In this document: piece by piece, positions 25,676 to 35,384 of the stretch
Layout of the letters: each line of letters begins with the position of its first letter
How positions within the stretch are numbered: the stretch's first letter is position 1
Source of the DNA: Algibacter sp.
GTDB taxonomy: Bacteria > Bacteroidota > Bacteroidia > Flavobacteriales > Flavobacteriaceae
Direction: 5' to 3'
Assembly (NCBI RefSeq): GCF_029245835.1
Contig: NZ_JAQWOO010000035.1
Coordinates: 1-54,676 of the forward strand
DNA: 54,676 nt
The notes under the pieces: model-generated
The model's database searches: none
Seen by the model: only the letters and a program-made list of their open reading frames with translations
Told to the model about the DNA's origin: nothing
Program-made: the position numbers and the translations under genes

Positions 25676-27391
25676 TTAAAAATCAAACTTATACGTTGCT
25701 CCAGCTAAAAATTGAATACTCTGTACTGGAAAATTTTGCCATTTCTGATACGCATTATTAGCTATATTATTCGCTTTTACAAATACTGAAAGTTGATTAT
25801 TTACATGATAGCCTGCATTTGCGTTGGCATCAAAAAAGCTGTCTAAAGTGACTGTAAATGGTGATCCATCATTTAAGAAAAACTGGTCTTTACGTTTGCC
25901 TGTATAAAAGAGATTTGCTCCTGCAAACCAATGTTCGTCTATTTGATAATCTAAAAACAATGAGCCTTTTACGTCTGGCAAATTCCAAGCTTCTGCTTCA
26001 TCATCTGTATTGTAACTAAAATACTCTGCTTTTATGCCTAATTTAAAGTTTCTATTAACATCTAAATTAATTTCTCCAGCTACTCCAAATGTATCTATAT
26101 TGTCGTAAACTATTCCGAAAGAGTTTCCATAGGTGTAATCTTCGTTTGTTAATGTGATTTCGTTATTTCTGAATAGGGCCTTGTTTCTATCTGCGATATA
26201 ACGACCACTAACATTATAACTCATATTGCTAGAAAGTTTCCCTTTCAAACCTACGTAAGCGTTATATAATTGATCTGTTGGAGCAATGAATAATGTTGGA
26301 GATACGAATGGGTTTTCATTAGCAAAACTGTAATATGAATTTTGAATTAAATCGCCTTTAAGTCCTCCGTAAGCAATTAACACATCGTTTACTAATCTGT
26401 ACGTTGCGGTAATATTGGGGTACACATAAATATTATTATCGCCCGACTCTTTATCATTTAAATAATATAATGAGACACCTAAATCTAGTGTTAAATCATC
26501 TTGTTTTAATTGAAATGTTGGTGATATACCAATTTGGAAATTTCCGTAGTTTAAGGCATCGGTTGTAGTATAATTTCTATCAAAAGAACCGCCTAAATAA
26601 TCAATTTTAAAATCGGTAGAAATTTCAATATCATTTATTGGTACATCCACTTTAGCTTTTACTATAAATCTATTTTCTCCAGAGCCTTGATTATCTCCAA
26701 AACGTCTGAAAAAAAAGTTTCCTGAGTTAATATATGTATCTTCGAAAGTAATATCGCCTCCAAAATGGGCATCAAAAAATGAATGATCGACGTCAATATT
26801 ATTGGCTTGTGCTTGTGCGATTTGAGATTCTGGAACACCATACCAATTGTACATTTGATGTTGAAAACCAGCTTGAACGTTCCATGCTAAATCTCTTAAT
26901 CGACTTGAATAATTCAAGTTAACTTTTGAGTTAGAAAAATCATCATTGAAAGACACGCCTTCAATCCCACCTGCCGACGAATGATGACTTACATAACCAC
27001 CAATATTTTCGTTTCTACTAAGGGCATGGTTCAAGTAAACTTCACCTAAAATAGTGGTGTACGTTCCAACACCTAAAGTGGCATAATTATCAAATAATTT
27101 TACGGGTGCTCGTTTTTCTACAATAGCAGCTTTTCCTTTTGCAGGCGTAAAAGTTGACGCTACAGGAAATGAAAAAATATTATACTTAATGTCCTTTTTT
27201 GTTTCTGTTGCTTCATCATCTAAAGATGGGACCTCCTTCACTTTAAAAGCATCTGAAATTGTTGGTGCATAAGGCTTAACAACATCAATAACACCTGTGT
27301 TTATAGTATCGTTTTGAGTTCTTTGAGCAAATCCTAAGGTGATGGTTAATAAAAGAATTCCTGTGAAAATATTTTTTATTTGCTTACGCAT
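25676..27391 (-). CDS. TonB-dependent-receptor-like outer membrane beta-barrel protein
   Basis: The 571-residue protein has an N-terminal signal peptide (ending LTITLGFAQ), a short linker with INTGVIDVVKPYAPTISDAF and no plug domain, then a chain of amphipathic strands to a C-terminal aromatic residue (GATYKFDF). This is the architecture of plugless TonB-receptor-like barrels of Bacteroidota. The YxVNNQLSVFVKANNIANNAY segment near the end is typical of receptor barrels. It follows the TPR protein gene by 102 bp on the same strand; they probably work as an outer-membrane pair. Ligand unknown. Confidence 0.82.
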   Translation of the reverse strand: MRKQIKNIFTGILLLTITLGFAQRTQNDTINTGVIDVVKPYAPTISDAFKVKEVPSLDDEATETKKDIKYNIFSFPVASTFTPAKGKAAIVEKRAPVKLFDNYATLGVGTYTTILGEVYLNHALSRNENIGGYVSHHSSAGGIEGVSFNDDFSNSKVNLNYSSRLRDLAWNVQAGFQHQMYNWYGVPESQIAQAQANNIDVDHSFFDAHFGGDITFEDTYINSGNFFFRRFGDNQGSGENRFIVKAKVDVPINDIEISTDFKIDYLGGSFDRNYTTTDALNYGNFQIGISPTFQLKQDDLTLDLGVSLYYLNDKESGDNNIYVYPNITATYRLVNDVLIAYGGLKGDLIQNSYYSFANENPFVSPTLFIAPTDQLYNAYVGLKGKLSSNMSYNVSGRYIADRNKALFRNNEITLTNEDYTYGNSFGIVYDNIDTFGVAGEINLDVNRNFKLGIKAEYFSYNTDDEAEAWNLPDVKGSLFLDYQIDEHWFAGANLFYTGKRKDQFFLNDGSPFTVTLDSFFDANANAGYHVNNQLSVFVKANNIANNAYQKWQNFPVQSIQFLAGATYKFDF

Positions 27392-27404
27392 ACTGATAGT
27401 TTTT

Positions 27405-27490
27405 TTTTGACCCTTCGACTTCGCTCAGGACAGGTTTACGATTGACGATTTTTGATTTATTAATTAGGTCTCGACTGCGCTCGACCAGAC
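27405..27490. repeat. Spacer with two dispersed short repeats between barrel and TPR genes
   Basis: The 102-bp spacer holds cccttcgacttcgctcagga and ggtctcgactgcgctcgacc, both of the 'ttcgact(t/g)cgctcag' type that is frequent between flavobacterial genes. Each has internal dyad symmetry. No terminator with T-run is evident. Confidence 0.5.
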
Positions 27491-27493
27491 AAA

Positions 27494-30400
27494 TTAATCT
27501 TCTTGTAAAATGGATGAATTTGTTTTAGCTTCTTCGGTTTTAATTTTACTGAGTTCTGTTTTTGCTTCTGAAACCACATCATCAAACTCTGGAAAATTCT
27601 GAATGACACTTTCTAAAATATAAGTGGCTTGAAAAGCATCATTTAAAGCATAATAGTTTTTAGCCATTAAGACTAAACCTTTGGCGCTGTAATATTTATA
27701 CCCTGAAAAATCTTTAGCTAATTTTTGTACAGATTTATTAGAAGCTTCATGTTTACCCGCTTTGTTTTTAAAATAGGCATTGAAGTATAAAGCCTCTGAA
27801 GCCGTTTCTCCTGTTGCAACACGTTCAACATTTGCGTAAGCTGATTTTGCTTTAGCCATATCACCTGTTTTCATCGCAGAACGCGCAATAATAATATGGG
27901 CATCACTCTTTATTTTATTATCAATTTTAGAGCTTCCTAATACCTTTTCTGCATAAGAAACCGCATTATCATAGTTCTTTAATTGATAATTTGCTTTCAT
28001 TAAATTGGACTGTGCAAATATTATATTCTGTGTATAGTTTGCTTCTTCCTCTAAACGTTGTAAAATCGGGATGGCTTTGTTCCAGCTTTTACTCTCCAAA
28101 TAAAACTGAGATAAACGCGATAAAGCTTCTTCTGTAAATTCACTTTGGCTAGCATCAACAACATATTTATAATGTGGTGCAGCATTTTCTAGTAAATCTT
28201 TTTTGTAATACAATTGTGCCACATAAAAATGGGATTGTAAGGCGTGAATACCGTTTGGAAATTGATTTAAATAGCCATTAAATTGCTTGATGGCTTTATC
28301 TGTATTGTTGTCTAAATATTGTTTTTCAGCAGATTCGTAAGTCGCATTGTCTAAATCGACATCTGTAACTTCAACATAATCAAGTTGCTTCACCCAATTA
28401 GCGTAGTCGTCAACACGACCTAAATCTATATAAATTAAACGTGCTGTTGAAACGGCTTGAACTGCTTCTGGTGTTCCTGGATAATCCCCTGCCACTTTTT
28501 TAAACTTGGTTAAAGCACGCTCGTTTTCACTTCCGTTATAATACACTAAACCTTGACGCAACAAAGCTTTTGGCAAAAACGAACTCATTCTGTATTCGCT
28601 ACTTAACTTATTATAGACTTTCATCGCCTTATCCGTTTCGTTAGCTTTTACATAAGAATTACCAAGTTCGTAAAGCGCATCGTCTCTTAATTTTGATTTA
28701 GAATATTCTGAAACAAACTGTTCTAATGCTTTTATTTTTTTTGAAGATTGCCCTGCATAACCAATACTAATAGCTTTTTGAAACGCTGGATAATCGGAGT
28801 CTATTTCATTCAATTTAATAGCATTTTTATAAGCTGAAATAGCACTTTCGTATTGACTTGACACAAAATAACCATCACCTAAACGTAAATAAGCGTCATT
28901 CAATCTTACTTTGTCTTCGCTTTTATTTGAAATAAAATTATTGAAATATTCAGTGGCCTTCCCATAATTTTTTAATTTGAAATATGTATAAGCTAAATTA
29001 TAATCAATGTTTTCAATTTCAGGTGTTGCTGATGTTCCTATTTGTTGTTTAAATTGTTTAAAACCAATGAGCGCATCATCATAATTAGTTAAATTATAAT
29101 CGGCTTCTGCTTTCCAAAAGGTTGCTCTTGCTGTATAATTTTGGTCTTGTGATTCTTTTAAAGAGGCATCAAAAAGCGAATCCGCTTCTTGATAATCGCC
29201 TTCATTATATAATTCTAAACCTCTGTAAAATGCCACTTTTTGATATGCCACTTTATTTTCAAAACTCTTCTTGCTTTCTAATAGTTTTAAAGCTTCTTTA
29301 TAATTTTTTGATGTGATGTAAGAATCAATTAAGAGGGTTACAACCTCTTCTTTGTAAGGCGTTTCTGGATATTTCTCTAAATAACTTGCTAAAACTTGTG
29401 GTGCAGATTGGTAAGGGTTTCCAATTTCATAGCTAATCTTTGCGTAGTTTAACCAGGCATCTTCTTGGATTTTTAAATCGTAATTCATTTGAGATGCATT
29501 TCTAAACGTATTTAAAGCTTCCTGCTTTTTATCTAAGTTGATGTAGCTTTCTGCTAAATGATAGTAAGCATTTTGAGCAATAGCATTATTCCCGCCTACT
29601 ATTTTATTAAATTCTGAAATGGCATTTTCATAGTCCTTCTGCTTGTAATACGCATAACCTAATTGATAAAAATCGGTATTATTCCATTTGCCTCTTTTAC
29701 CTTTATAATCCGTTAAATACGGAATAGCTTCAGCATATTTTTCTAAATTGAAATAGCTTTCACCTATAATTTTAGAAAGCTCTGAAATTTCATCTGCGCC
29801 GCTAGACTCTAAGCGTTCTTTAGCTAGTTCAATAGCTTTATAAAACTTCCCTAGTTTGAAGTTTAAATCCGCTTGGTAATATGATAATTTTTCTTTGTAG
29901 CGCTCTTGGTCGCTTACTTGCTCAAAATATTCGTTTGCTCTATCGTAATCATCGCCTTCATAAGCCATAAAACCGATATAATATTTAGCTTGTGCTCCAA
30001 ATTCTTGAGAGTTCTCTACCTTACTTAAATACTTTTTAGCATCTTTATATTGTTTGGTTGAAAACGCTGTGTACCCATTATTAAAATTGAATTTCTCACG
30101 CTCTTTCTTCCCTAAAGCTTTTTCATCTACCTTATCATACCATTTTCTGGCGTAAGCATATTTTGAATTTTCAAAGTAATAATCAGCAACATCAACAAAA
30201 GCAGTATTTCTTTTTGTACTTGTTGGATATGCTTTTACAAAATCTTCAACTAACTGATCTGCATTTTGCTGATTTAATCGTACCGCACAATTGGCAATAT
30301 AATAGGCACAATTAGATTGTAAAATATCTTCTTCTGCAGTTTTTTTAACATTAGTAAACATGGACTGAGCTGCTCTGTATTGTTGATTATTATAAAGCGA

Positions 30401-30514
30401 TAATGCCTTTTGATAATCTACCAAACTACTTGTATATGTCGCAGATTGTTGTGCTAGGATTTGAAAACTAAAACTTATAGCAAGTACTAATGAAACGATA
30501 CTTTTCTTAGTCAT
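27494..30514 (-). CDS. Large exported TPR-repeat protein
   Basis: The 1006-residue protein has a signal peptide (ending SFQILAQQ) and then almost only tetratricopeptide repeats, e.g. ALSLYNNQQYRAAQSMF, YQLGYAYYKQKDYENAISEF, AYLRLGDGYFVSSQYESAIS and LYELGNSYVKANETDKAMKV, to a polar tail ending SILQED. No catalytic motif is seen. It is likely periplasmic or outer-membrane attached and acts as a scaffold. It is transcribed away from ftsE and precedes the barrel gene, a pairing that I believe recurs in Flavobacteriaceae. The similarity to YbgF/BamD-like scaffolds is only at the repeat level. Confidence 0.85.
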   Translation of the reverse strand: MTKKSIVSLVLAISFSFQILAQQSATYTSSLVDYQKALSLYNNQQYRAAQSMFTNVKKTAEEDILQSNCAYYIANCAVRLNQQNADQLVEDFVKAYPTSTKRNTAFVDVADYYFENSKYAYARKWYDKVDEKALGKKEREKFNFNNGYTAFSTKQYKDAKKYLSKVENSQEFGAQAKYYIGFMAYEGDDYDRANEYFEQVSDQERYKEKLSYYQADLNFKLGKFYKAIELAKERLESSGADEISELSKIIGESYFNLEKYAEAIPYLTDYKGKRGKWNNTDFYQLGYAYYKQKDYENAISEFNKIVGGNNAIAQNAYYHLAESYINLDKKQEALNTFRNASQMNYDLKIQEDAWLNYAKISYEIGNPYQSAPQVLASYLEKYPETPYKEEVVTLLIDSYITSKNYKEALKLLESKKSFENKVAYQKVAFYRGLELYNEGDYQEADSLFDASLKESQDQNYTARATFWKAEADYNLTNYDDALIGFKQFKQQIGTSATPEIENIDYNLAYTYFKLKNYGKATEYFNNFISNKSEDKVRLNDAYLRLGDGYFVSSQYESAISAYKNAIKLNEIDSDYPAFQKAISIGYAGQSSKKIKALEQFVSEYSKSKLRDDALYELGNSYVKANETDKAMKVYNKLSSEYRMSSFLPKALLRQGLVYYNGSENERALTKFKKVAGDYPGTPEAVQAVSTARLIYIDLGRVDDYANWVKQLDYVEVTDVDLDNATYESAEKQYLDNNTDKAIKQFNGYLNQFPNGIHALQSHFYVAQLYYKKDLLENAAPHYKYVVDASQSEFTEEALSRLSQFYLESKSWNKAIPILQRLEEEANYTQNIIFAQSNLMKANYQLKNYDNAVSYAEKVLGSSKIDNKIKSDAHIIIARSAMKTGDMAKAKSAYANVERVATGETASEALYFNAYFKNKAGKHEASNKSVQKLAKDFSGYKYYSAKGLVLMAKNYYALNDAFQATYILESVIQNFPEFDDVVSEAKTELSKIKTEEAKTNSSILQED

Positions 30515-30540
30515 TTAGGATTAATTTTTAAATTTAAAAT

Positions 30541-30548
30541 CAAAGATA
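30541..30548 (-). promoter_or_regulatory. Possible -7 element for the TPR gene
   Basis: The minus strand has TATCTTTG about 27 bp before the TPR start codon, matching TAnnTTTG. I see no TTTG at the expected upstream distance, so confidence is low. Confidence 0.35.
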
Positions 30549-30785
30549 ATTTAATATGAATCTTATAACGTAATAATCGTGCCATAATTATAAACCGAGT
30601 TATTAAATGTTGGGAAATAAGTTTGAAGGCGGAAGTTTAAAGTTTTGGTTGGAATTACATTTAGTTTGTACATATCAAGTAAATATGAGAAACTGAATAC
30701 TGAATTTAAACTTTTCACGTTTAACTTTTACTTTCAAATTTTAAATAATACATTTACAACAGTCTAAAAGAACCTTATTTAATTT

Positions 30786-31469
30786 ATGCCAACTCCCATT
30801 TTACAATTAAAAGACGCCTCTATTTTTCAAGGTGAAAGCTTAGTACTTTCAAATGTGAATGTAGAGATTAACAAAGGGGATTTTGTTTACTTAATTGGAA
30901 AAACGGGTACTGGAAAAAGTAGTTTTATGAAAACACTTTATGGCGATTTACCACTTACTGAAGGCGAAGGACATATTGTTGATTTCGATTTAAAAAATCT
31001 TAAAGAAAAAGATATTCCGTTTTTAAGACGAAAACTAGGCGTTGTTTTTCAAGACTTCAAATTACTTACAGACAGAACGATTAACGATAATTTACTTTTT
31101 GTTTTAAAAGCTACAGGCTGGAAAGACAAAGACAAAATGACGACGCGTGTTGAGGAGGTTTTAGCCAAAGTTGATATGAAAACTAAAGGTTTTAAATTTC
31201 CGCATGAACTTTCTGGTGGCGAACAACAACGTGTAGCCATTGCTAGAGCTTTGTTAAATGATCCAGAACTTATTCTTGCCGATGAACCTACAGGAAATTT
31301 AGACCCTCAAACCAGCATTGAAGTCATGGAAGTACTCCAAGAAATTAACAAAAACGGCAATACCATTTTAATGGCAACTCACGACTATGCTTTACTCCTT
31401 AAATACCCAAGTAAAACTTTAAAATGTGATGAAAATCAAGTTTATGAAGTGGTACAACGCAAAGGATAA
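30786..31469 (+). CDS. ftsE: Cell division ATP-binding protein FtsE
   Basis: The 227-residue ABC ATPase has Walker [10 protein letters not shown] at 38-46, the Q-loop FQDFKLL, signature LSGGEQQR at 142-149, Walker B LILADEP at 162-168 and the H-loop MATHDY. With membrane partner FtsX it controls periplasmic peptidoglycan hydrolases during division. ftsX is not adjacent. Instead a methyltransferase ATG follows the stop by 1 nt and glycosyltransferase genes follow that, so ftsE heads the plus-strand glycan operon. A MacB/LolD-type ATPase is the alternative, but the compact 227-residue form fits FtsE best. Confidence 0.88.
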   Translation: MPTPILQLKDASIFQGESLVLSNVNVEINKGDFVYLIGKTGTGKSSFMKTLYGDLPLTEGEGHIVDFDLKNLKEKDIPFLRRKLGVVFQDFKLLTDRTINDNLLFVLKATGWKDKDKMTTRVEEVLAKVDMKTKGFKFPHELSGGEQQRVAIARALLNDPELILADEPTGNLDPQTSIEVMEVLQEINKNGNTILMATHDYALLLKYPSKTLKCDENQVYEVVQRKG

Positions 31470-31470
31470 C

Positions 31471-32208
31471 ATGTATAATTCTATAAAAAAAAGTCTAAAA
31501 TCGATAATCCCGAAGCAGTTTTTAATTAAAAACGAACTGTTTTTTAGAATCTTTTATGGTGTTTTCTATTTAGGAAAGAAACACCAATGTAATATTTGCA
31601 AAAAGAAGTTAAGGGCTTTTGTTGAGTTGGAGAATGAAGATTTATTATGCCCTTTTTGTGGGAGTTTATCCAGAAACAGAAGACTCTGGAAATTAGTTAA
31701 TAAGGATCATGCTTTAAAAGGAAATGTATTGCACTTTTCACCATCAAGAAACCTTTATCGAAGATTAAAAAAAACTCAAAAGATAAATTATTTTAGTAGC
31801 GATTTTGAAAATGAGTTTCTTGCAGATTATAAATTTGATATTACTAAGATTCCACAAGAAAATGAAACTTTTGATACCATCATTTGTTATCATATCTTAG
31901 AGCATATTACAGATGATAAAAAAGCAATGACCGAATTATATCGAGTTTTAAAGCCAAATGGGTCTATTTACATTCAGACGCCGTTTAAAACAGGTGATAT
32001 CTATGAAGATGATTCGATAGTTTTACCAGAAGAACGATTAAAACATTTTGGACAGGATGATCATGTTAGAATCTATTCTGCTGATGGATTGAAAACAAGA
32101 TTGGAAAAAAATGACTTTCATGTTAAAAAGCGTTCTTTCGAAAGAAAAGATGATGATTTTTACTTCGGTTTTAAATCGCCAGAAACAGTATTAATTGCAA
32201 ACAGATAA
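31471..32208 (+). CDS. SAM-dependent methyltransferase with N-terminal zinc ribbon
   Basis: The start at 31471 (MYNSIKKSLKSIIPKQFLIK) follows the ftsE stop by 1 nt; 245 residues. An N-terminal zinc-ribbon-like site (Cys40, Cys43, Cys60, Cys63: CNIC and CPFC) precedes a Methyltransf_11 domain with FDTIICYHILEHITDDKKAM and LKPNGSIYIQTPF. A classic GxGxG is weak, replaced by LHFSPSRNLYRRLK, as in methyltransferases of glycan loci. It probably methylates a sugar of the surface glycan. The next gene overlaps its stop (TAATG). Confidence 0.82.
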   Translation: MYNSIKKSLKSIIPKQFLIKNELFFRIFYGVFYLGKKHQCNICKKKLRAFVELENEDLLCPFCGSLSRNRRLWKLVNKDHALKGNVLHFSPSRNLYRRLKKTQKINYFSSDFENEFLADYKFDITKIPQENETFDTIICYHILEHITDDKKAMTELYRVLKPNGSIYIQTPFKTGDIYEDDSIVLPEERLKHFGQDDHVRIYSADGLKTRLEKNDFHVKKRSFERKDDDFYFGFKSPETVLIANR

Positions 32209-33098
32209 TGCTTTCAATTTTAATTCCTACATATAATTATAACGTATTTCCGCTAGCAAGTCAACTTGAAAAGCAAGCCTTAGCTTCAGATATTGAGTTT
32301 GAAATTATTTGTATAGATGATGGATCAAAATCTTCTATAAATTCAGAAAATGAAAAAATAAATTCGCTTAAAAGTTCTAAATTTTTAGCTCAAAAAAATA
32401 ATGTTGGTTTAAGTAATAATAGAAATGCTTTAGCAGAAATTTCAAAATACGAATATCTTTTATTCATTGATGGAGATTCACTTTTACCCGACGACATTTT
32501 TATTTTAAAGTATTTAGAAGCTATTAAAAAAAATACTGAAGTTATTTACGGAGGCAGAATTCATCCTAAGTCAGTTAATTCTAGCAGAAAATTACGCTGG
32601 AAATATGGAATTTACAAAGAAGATACCACATCTGTTAAGCGAAATAAAAGTATTTATAAAAGCGTATTATTTAATAATACATTGATTAAAAAAAGTGTAT
32701 TTAATACTATTGGGTTTGAAAAAAGCATAACAACTTATGGACACGAAGACACAGTTTTCGCTTACAATCTTAGTAAAATTAAAGCTTCTATTTTACATAT
32801 AGACAACCCTGTTTTGCATGGTGATGTAGATTTAAATGAGGTCTATTTTAGGAAGACGCACAAATCGCTTGAAAACCTAGACTCTATTTATAAAACCAAA
32901 ATGATTGACCCTGAATTTACCACATTCCTGAAGGTTTTTATTAAATTAGAAAAATTTAAATTGAATTATCCCTTAGCCATAACATATAAAATTTTATCAC
33001 GCTTTTTCACTTATAACTTAACATCCAAACGTCCGTCGTTACATATCTTTGAATTGTTTAGATTAAGTTACTTTTGTCATATAAACTTAAAAAAATAA
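32208..33098 (+). CDS. Glycosyltransferase family 2
   Basis: The 296-residue GT-A enzyme starts MLSILIPTYNYNVFPLASQL, has the nucleotide-binding IICIDDGS and the metal-binding FIDGDS in place of DxD, and a later GHEDTVFAY acid motif. No membrane helices are present, so it is a peripheral inner-membrane/cytosolic transferase acting on a lipid-linked glycan. Start overlaps the methyltransferase stop and its own stop overlaps the next start, both TAATG, showing tight coupling. Donor and acceptor are not predictable. Confidence 0.88.
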   Translation: MLSILIPTYNYNVFPLASQLEKQALASDIEFEIICIDDGSKSSINSENEKINSLKSSKFLAQKNNVGLSNNRNALAEISKYEYLLFIDGDSLLPDDIFILKYLEAIKKNTEVIYGGRIHPKSVNSSRKLRWKYGIYKEDTTSVKRNKSIYKSVLFNNTLIKKSVFNTIGFEKSITTYGHEDTVFAYNLSKIKASILHIDNPVLHGDVDLNEVYFRKTHKSLENLDSIYKTKMIDPEFTTFLKVFIKLEKFKLNYPLAITYKILSRFFTYNLTSKRPSLHIFELFRLSYFCHINLKK

Positions 33099-34039
33099 TG
33101 CCTTTTTTTTCTGTAATTATACCACTATTTAATAAAGAAGAATACATTGAAGAGACCCTTTTAAGTGTTTTAAATCAAACTTTTACCGATTTTGAAATTA
33201 TTGTAGTTAACGATGCCAGTACTGATAAGAGTTTAAATAAGGCAAAAACCGTTCAAGAAAAAAGGATAAAGTATTTTGAAAACGAAAAAAACCTAGGCCT
33301 TTCTGCTACTAGGAATAGAGGCATATCGCTTGCTAAAGGAGAAATTATCGCTCTACTTGATGCAGACGATATTTGGTTACCTGATTTTCTGGAAAACATA
33401 AAATTATTGCATAAGAAGTTTCCAGAAGCGAGTATTTATGGTACAGATTATCTAGAAAAATATGATAACAAAACCGTCCTTGAACCACAAAAAAATATTC
33501 CAAAAAATTTAAAAAATAAGTACTTTCTAATTGATGACTTTTTTAATGCCAATATGTATCAATGCATATTCTGCCCGAGTTCACTAGCCTTTAAAAAGAA
33601 TATCTCAAAAAACCAAGACGTTTTCAACCCAAATATAACATATGCTGAAGATATTGATTTCTACATAAGATTCGGGTTTAAATTTAAAACAGCATATTGT
33701 TATAAAGCTAGTTTAGAAAAGAATTTTAATGTTCCTAGTCAAATGACCAGAAAAGGTATCTCAGAAGAAACAATTCCAGATTTAGATTATTTTGAAAATT
33801 GGACAAAAGACAACAACTCACTAAAAAAATACCTCGATCTTTATAGGTATATTTTTGCATATCAATATAAAATGGAAAAAAGCATTAAAAAAAAGCGGAC
33901 CATTTTAAAAAACATCAATTATAATAACCTCTCTCTAAAACAACGGTTTTTATTAAAAAGCCCCAGAATAATTGTTTTAGTATTTAATAAAATTAAACTT
34001 TTACTTTTGAAATATAATATTAGGGTTTCCTCTTTTTAA
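33098..34039 (+). CDS. Glycosyltransferase family 2
   Basis: From the ATG at 33098 (MPFFSVIIPLFNKEEYIEET) the protein has 313 residues; upstream TTG extension is inside the previous gene and unlikely. The GT-A fold shows IIVVNDASTD, LGLSATRNRGI and the metal site LLDADDIW, plus YAEDIDFYIRFGF with the acid residue. The C-terminal third is Lys-rich. It is coupled to both neighbours (TAATG on the 5' side and 1-nt gap on the 3' side). Confidence 0.88.
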   Translation: MPFFSVIIPLFNKEEYIEETLLSVLNQTFTDFEIIVVNDASTDKSLNKAKTVQEKRIKYFENEKNLGLSATRNRGISLAKGEIIALLDADDIWLPDFLENIKLLHKKFPEASIYGTDYLEKYDNKTVLEPQKNIPKNLKNKYFLIDDFFNANMYQCIFCPSSLAFKKNISKNQDVFNPNITYAEDIDFYIRFGFKFKTAYCYKASLEKNFNVPSQMTRKGISEETIPDLDYFENWTKDNNSLKKYLDLYRYIFAYQYKMEKSIKKKRTILKNINYNNLSLKQRFLLKSPRIIVLVFNKIKLLLLKYNIRVSSF

Positions 34040-34040
34040 C

Positions 34041-34994
34041 ATGACATCAAAACCATTACTTTCTGTACACCTTTTAACCTATAATTGCGAAAACTATATA
34101 GACGAGACTCTACAATCTATATTAAAACAAAACACTACTTTCAAATTCGAGATTGTAATTGGTGATGATAACTCTACAGATAGCACGCCAAGTATTTTAG
34201 AATTATATTCTAAGAAAAACCCCAATCTTATTAACTATAAACAAAACAAGGAACAACTAGGAATTCTAAAAAATTTTAAAACAACATTAGACAGATGTAG
34301 TGGCGATTATGTTTTTGATATTGCAGGAGATGATTGTTTAAAACAAGAATATGCCTTACAAAAAATGGTTGATACTATTTCAAAAAAACCTAATCTTGGT
34401 TTTATTGATAGTGGTTATGATAGCCTTTTTATGAAAACAAAAAAAGTAAAACCCTTTGATAATAAAAAACAAATAACAAGTAGTAAAACACACTATAAGC
34501 ATCTAGTTCTAACGGGTCAAATTTATCCGATAGGTATTTGCTACAATAGAGCGCATCTTCTAAATTATGTAGATTTTGAAAAATATTTGGAAATGAAAAT
34601 ATCTTTTGAAGACTATCCGATATTAGTTGATTTATTAATGAATACGGATTTTGAAAGGATTAATGAATCTTTACATGTATACAGAATTCATACAGATTCT
34701 TACAGTCATAAAAAAGATTTAAAGCTACAATTAGATTTACTTGAACAAATGCAAAATTTAGTAAAATTCTTTTCAAACAAATACAGCTTACCTTCAACAG
34801 TTTTATCAGATTACAAAAAAAGTTCGAATAAGACTAAACTATATTTTGCTGGTTTTTTTGGTGATAAAATACTGGGGAAAACAATGTACTTAGTACTTAA
34901 AGGAAATAGATCATTTTCCGATTTTATCAATTACCTCTCGAGTCAGTTACTCTTTTTTAGAAAACTACAGTCCCTTTTCAGAAAGGTAAAGTAA
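34041..34994 (+). CDS. Glycosyltransferase family 2
   Basis: The 317-residue enzyme begins MTSKPLLSVHLLTYNCENYI, has IVIGDDNSTDST and a GDD metal site (FDIAGDDCLKQEYA), followed by a likely acceptor-binding region. It is the third GT2 in a row, 1 nt after the previous stop. Its last 30 bp overlap the end of the convergent ketoisomerase gene, so the two transcripts are antisense at their 3' ends and no terminator room exists between them. Confidence 0.88.
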   Translation: MTSKPLLSVHLLTYNCENYIDETLQSILKQNTTFKFEIVIGDDNSTDSTPSILELYSKKNPNLINYKQNKEQLGILKNFKTTLDRCSGDYVFDIAGDDCLKQEYALQKMVDTISKKPNLGFIDSGYDSLFMKTKKVKPFDNKKQITSSKTHYKHLVLTGQIYPIGICYNRAHLLNYVDFEKYLEMKISFEDYPILVDLLMNTDFERINESLHVYRIHTDSYSHKKDLKLQLDLLEQMQNLVKFFSNKYSLPSTVLSDYKKSSNKTKLYFAGFFGDKILGKTMYLVLKGNRSFSDFINYLSSQLLFFRKLQSLFRKVK

Positions 34995-35384
34995 ATATTC
35001 ATCAAAATCGTATATATAATCTTCTTCCTTGTAAACATCTGATGCCACCACTAAGCAAACAGCTCCCGAAGAAAAATTTTCTAACTCTCTCCAAACACAT
35101 GGTGTAATAAGCAATCCTCTAGACGGGTTGTTTAAAGTAACCTTCTCTGTTTTTATTCCTGTTTTAATAATCACATCAAAGCTACCACTTAAAGCAATTA
35201 AAAACTGACTTAATTCTTTATGCGCGTGCCCACCTCTACTTGACCCACTAGGAACATCAAACAAATAATACACTCGTTTGGTTTCAAAAGGCACAACTTC
35301 CTTTTCAATTACAGCCAGATTACCTCTAGGGTCATGAATTATTGGAATATCTAAAACTTCCGTTTTTTTCTTTTTTATCTTCAT
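34965..35384 (-). CDS. dTDP-4-oxo-6-deoxyhexose 3,4-ketoisomerase (FdtA/QdtA type)
   Basis: The 139-residue cupin protein has the family motif RGGHAHKELSQFLIALSGSF with metal/catalytic His residues and begins with HDPRGNLAVIEKE. FdtA/QdtA isomerise dTDP-4-oxo-6-deoxyglucose to the 3-oxo sugar that a PLP aminotransferase then aminates. That aminotransferase and an acyltransferase-like gene are two and three genes upstream in the same operon. Fdt versus Qdt product (galacto or gluco) cannot be told. It is the last gene of the minus-strand operon, overlapping the flippase gene by 4 bp. Confidence 0.85.
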   Translation of the reverse strand: MKIKKKKTEVLDIPIIHDPRGNLAVIEKEVVPFETKRVYYLFDVPSGSSRGGHAHKELSQFLIALSGSFDVIIKTGIKTEKVTLNNPSRGLLITPCVWRELENFSSGAVCLVVASDVYKEEDYIYDFDEYLLYLSEKGL

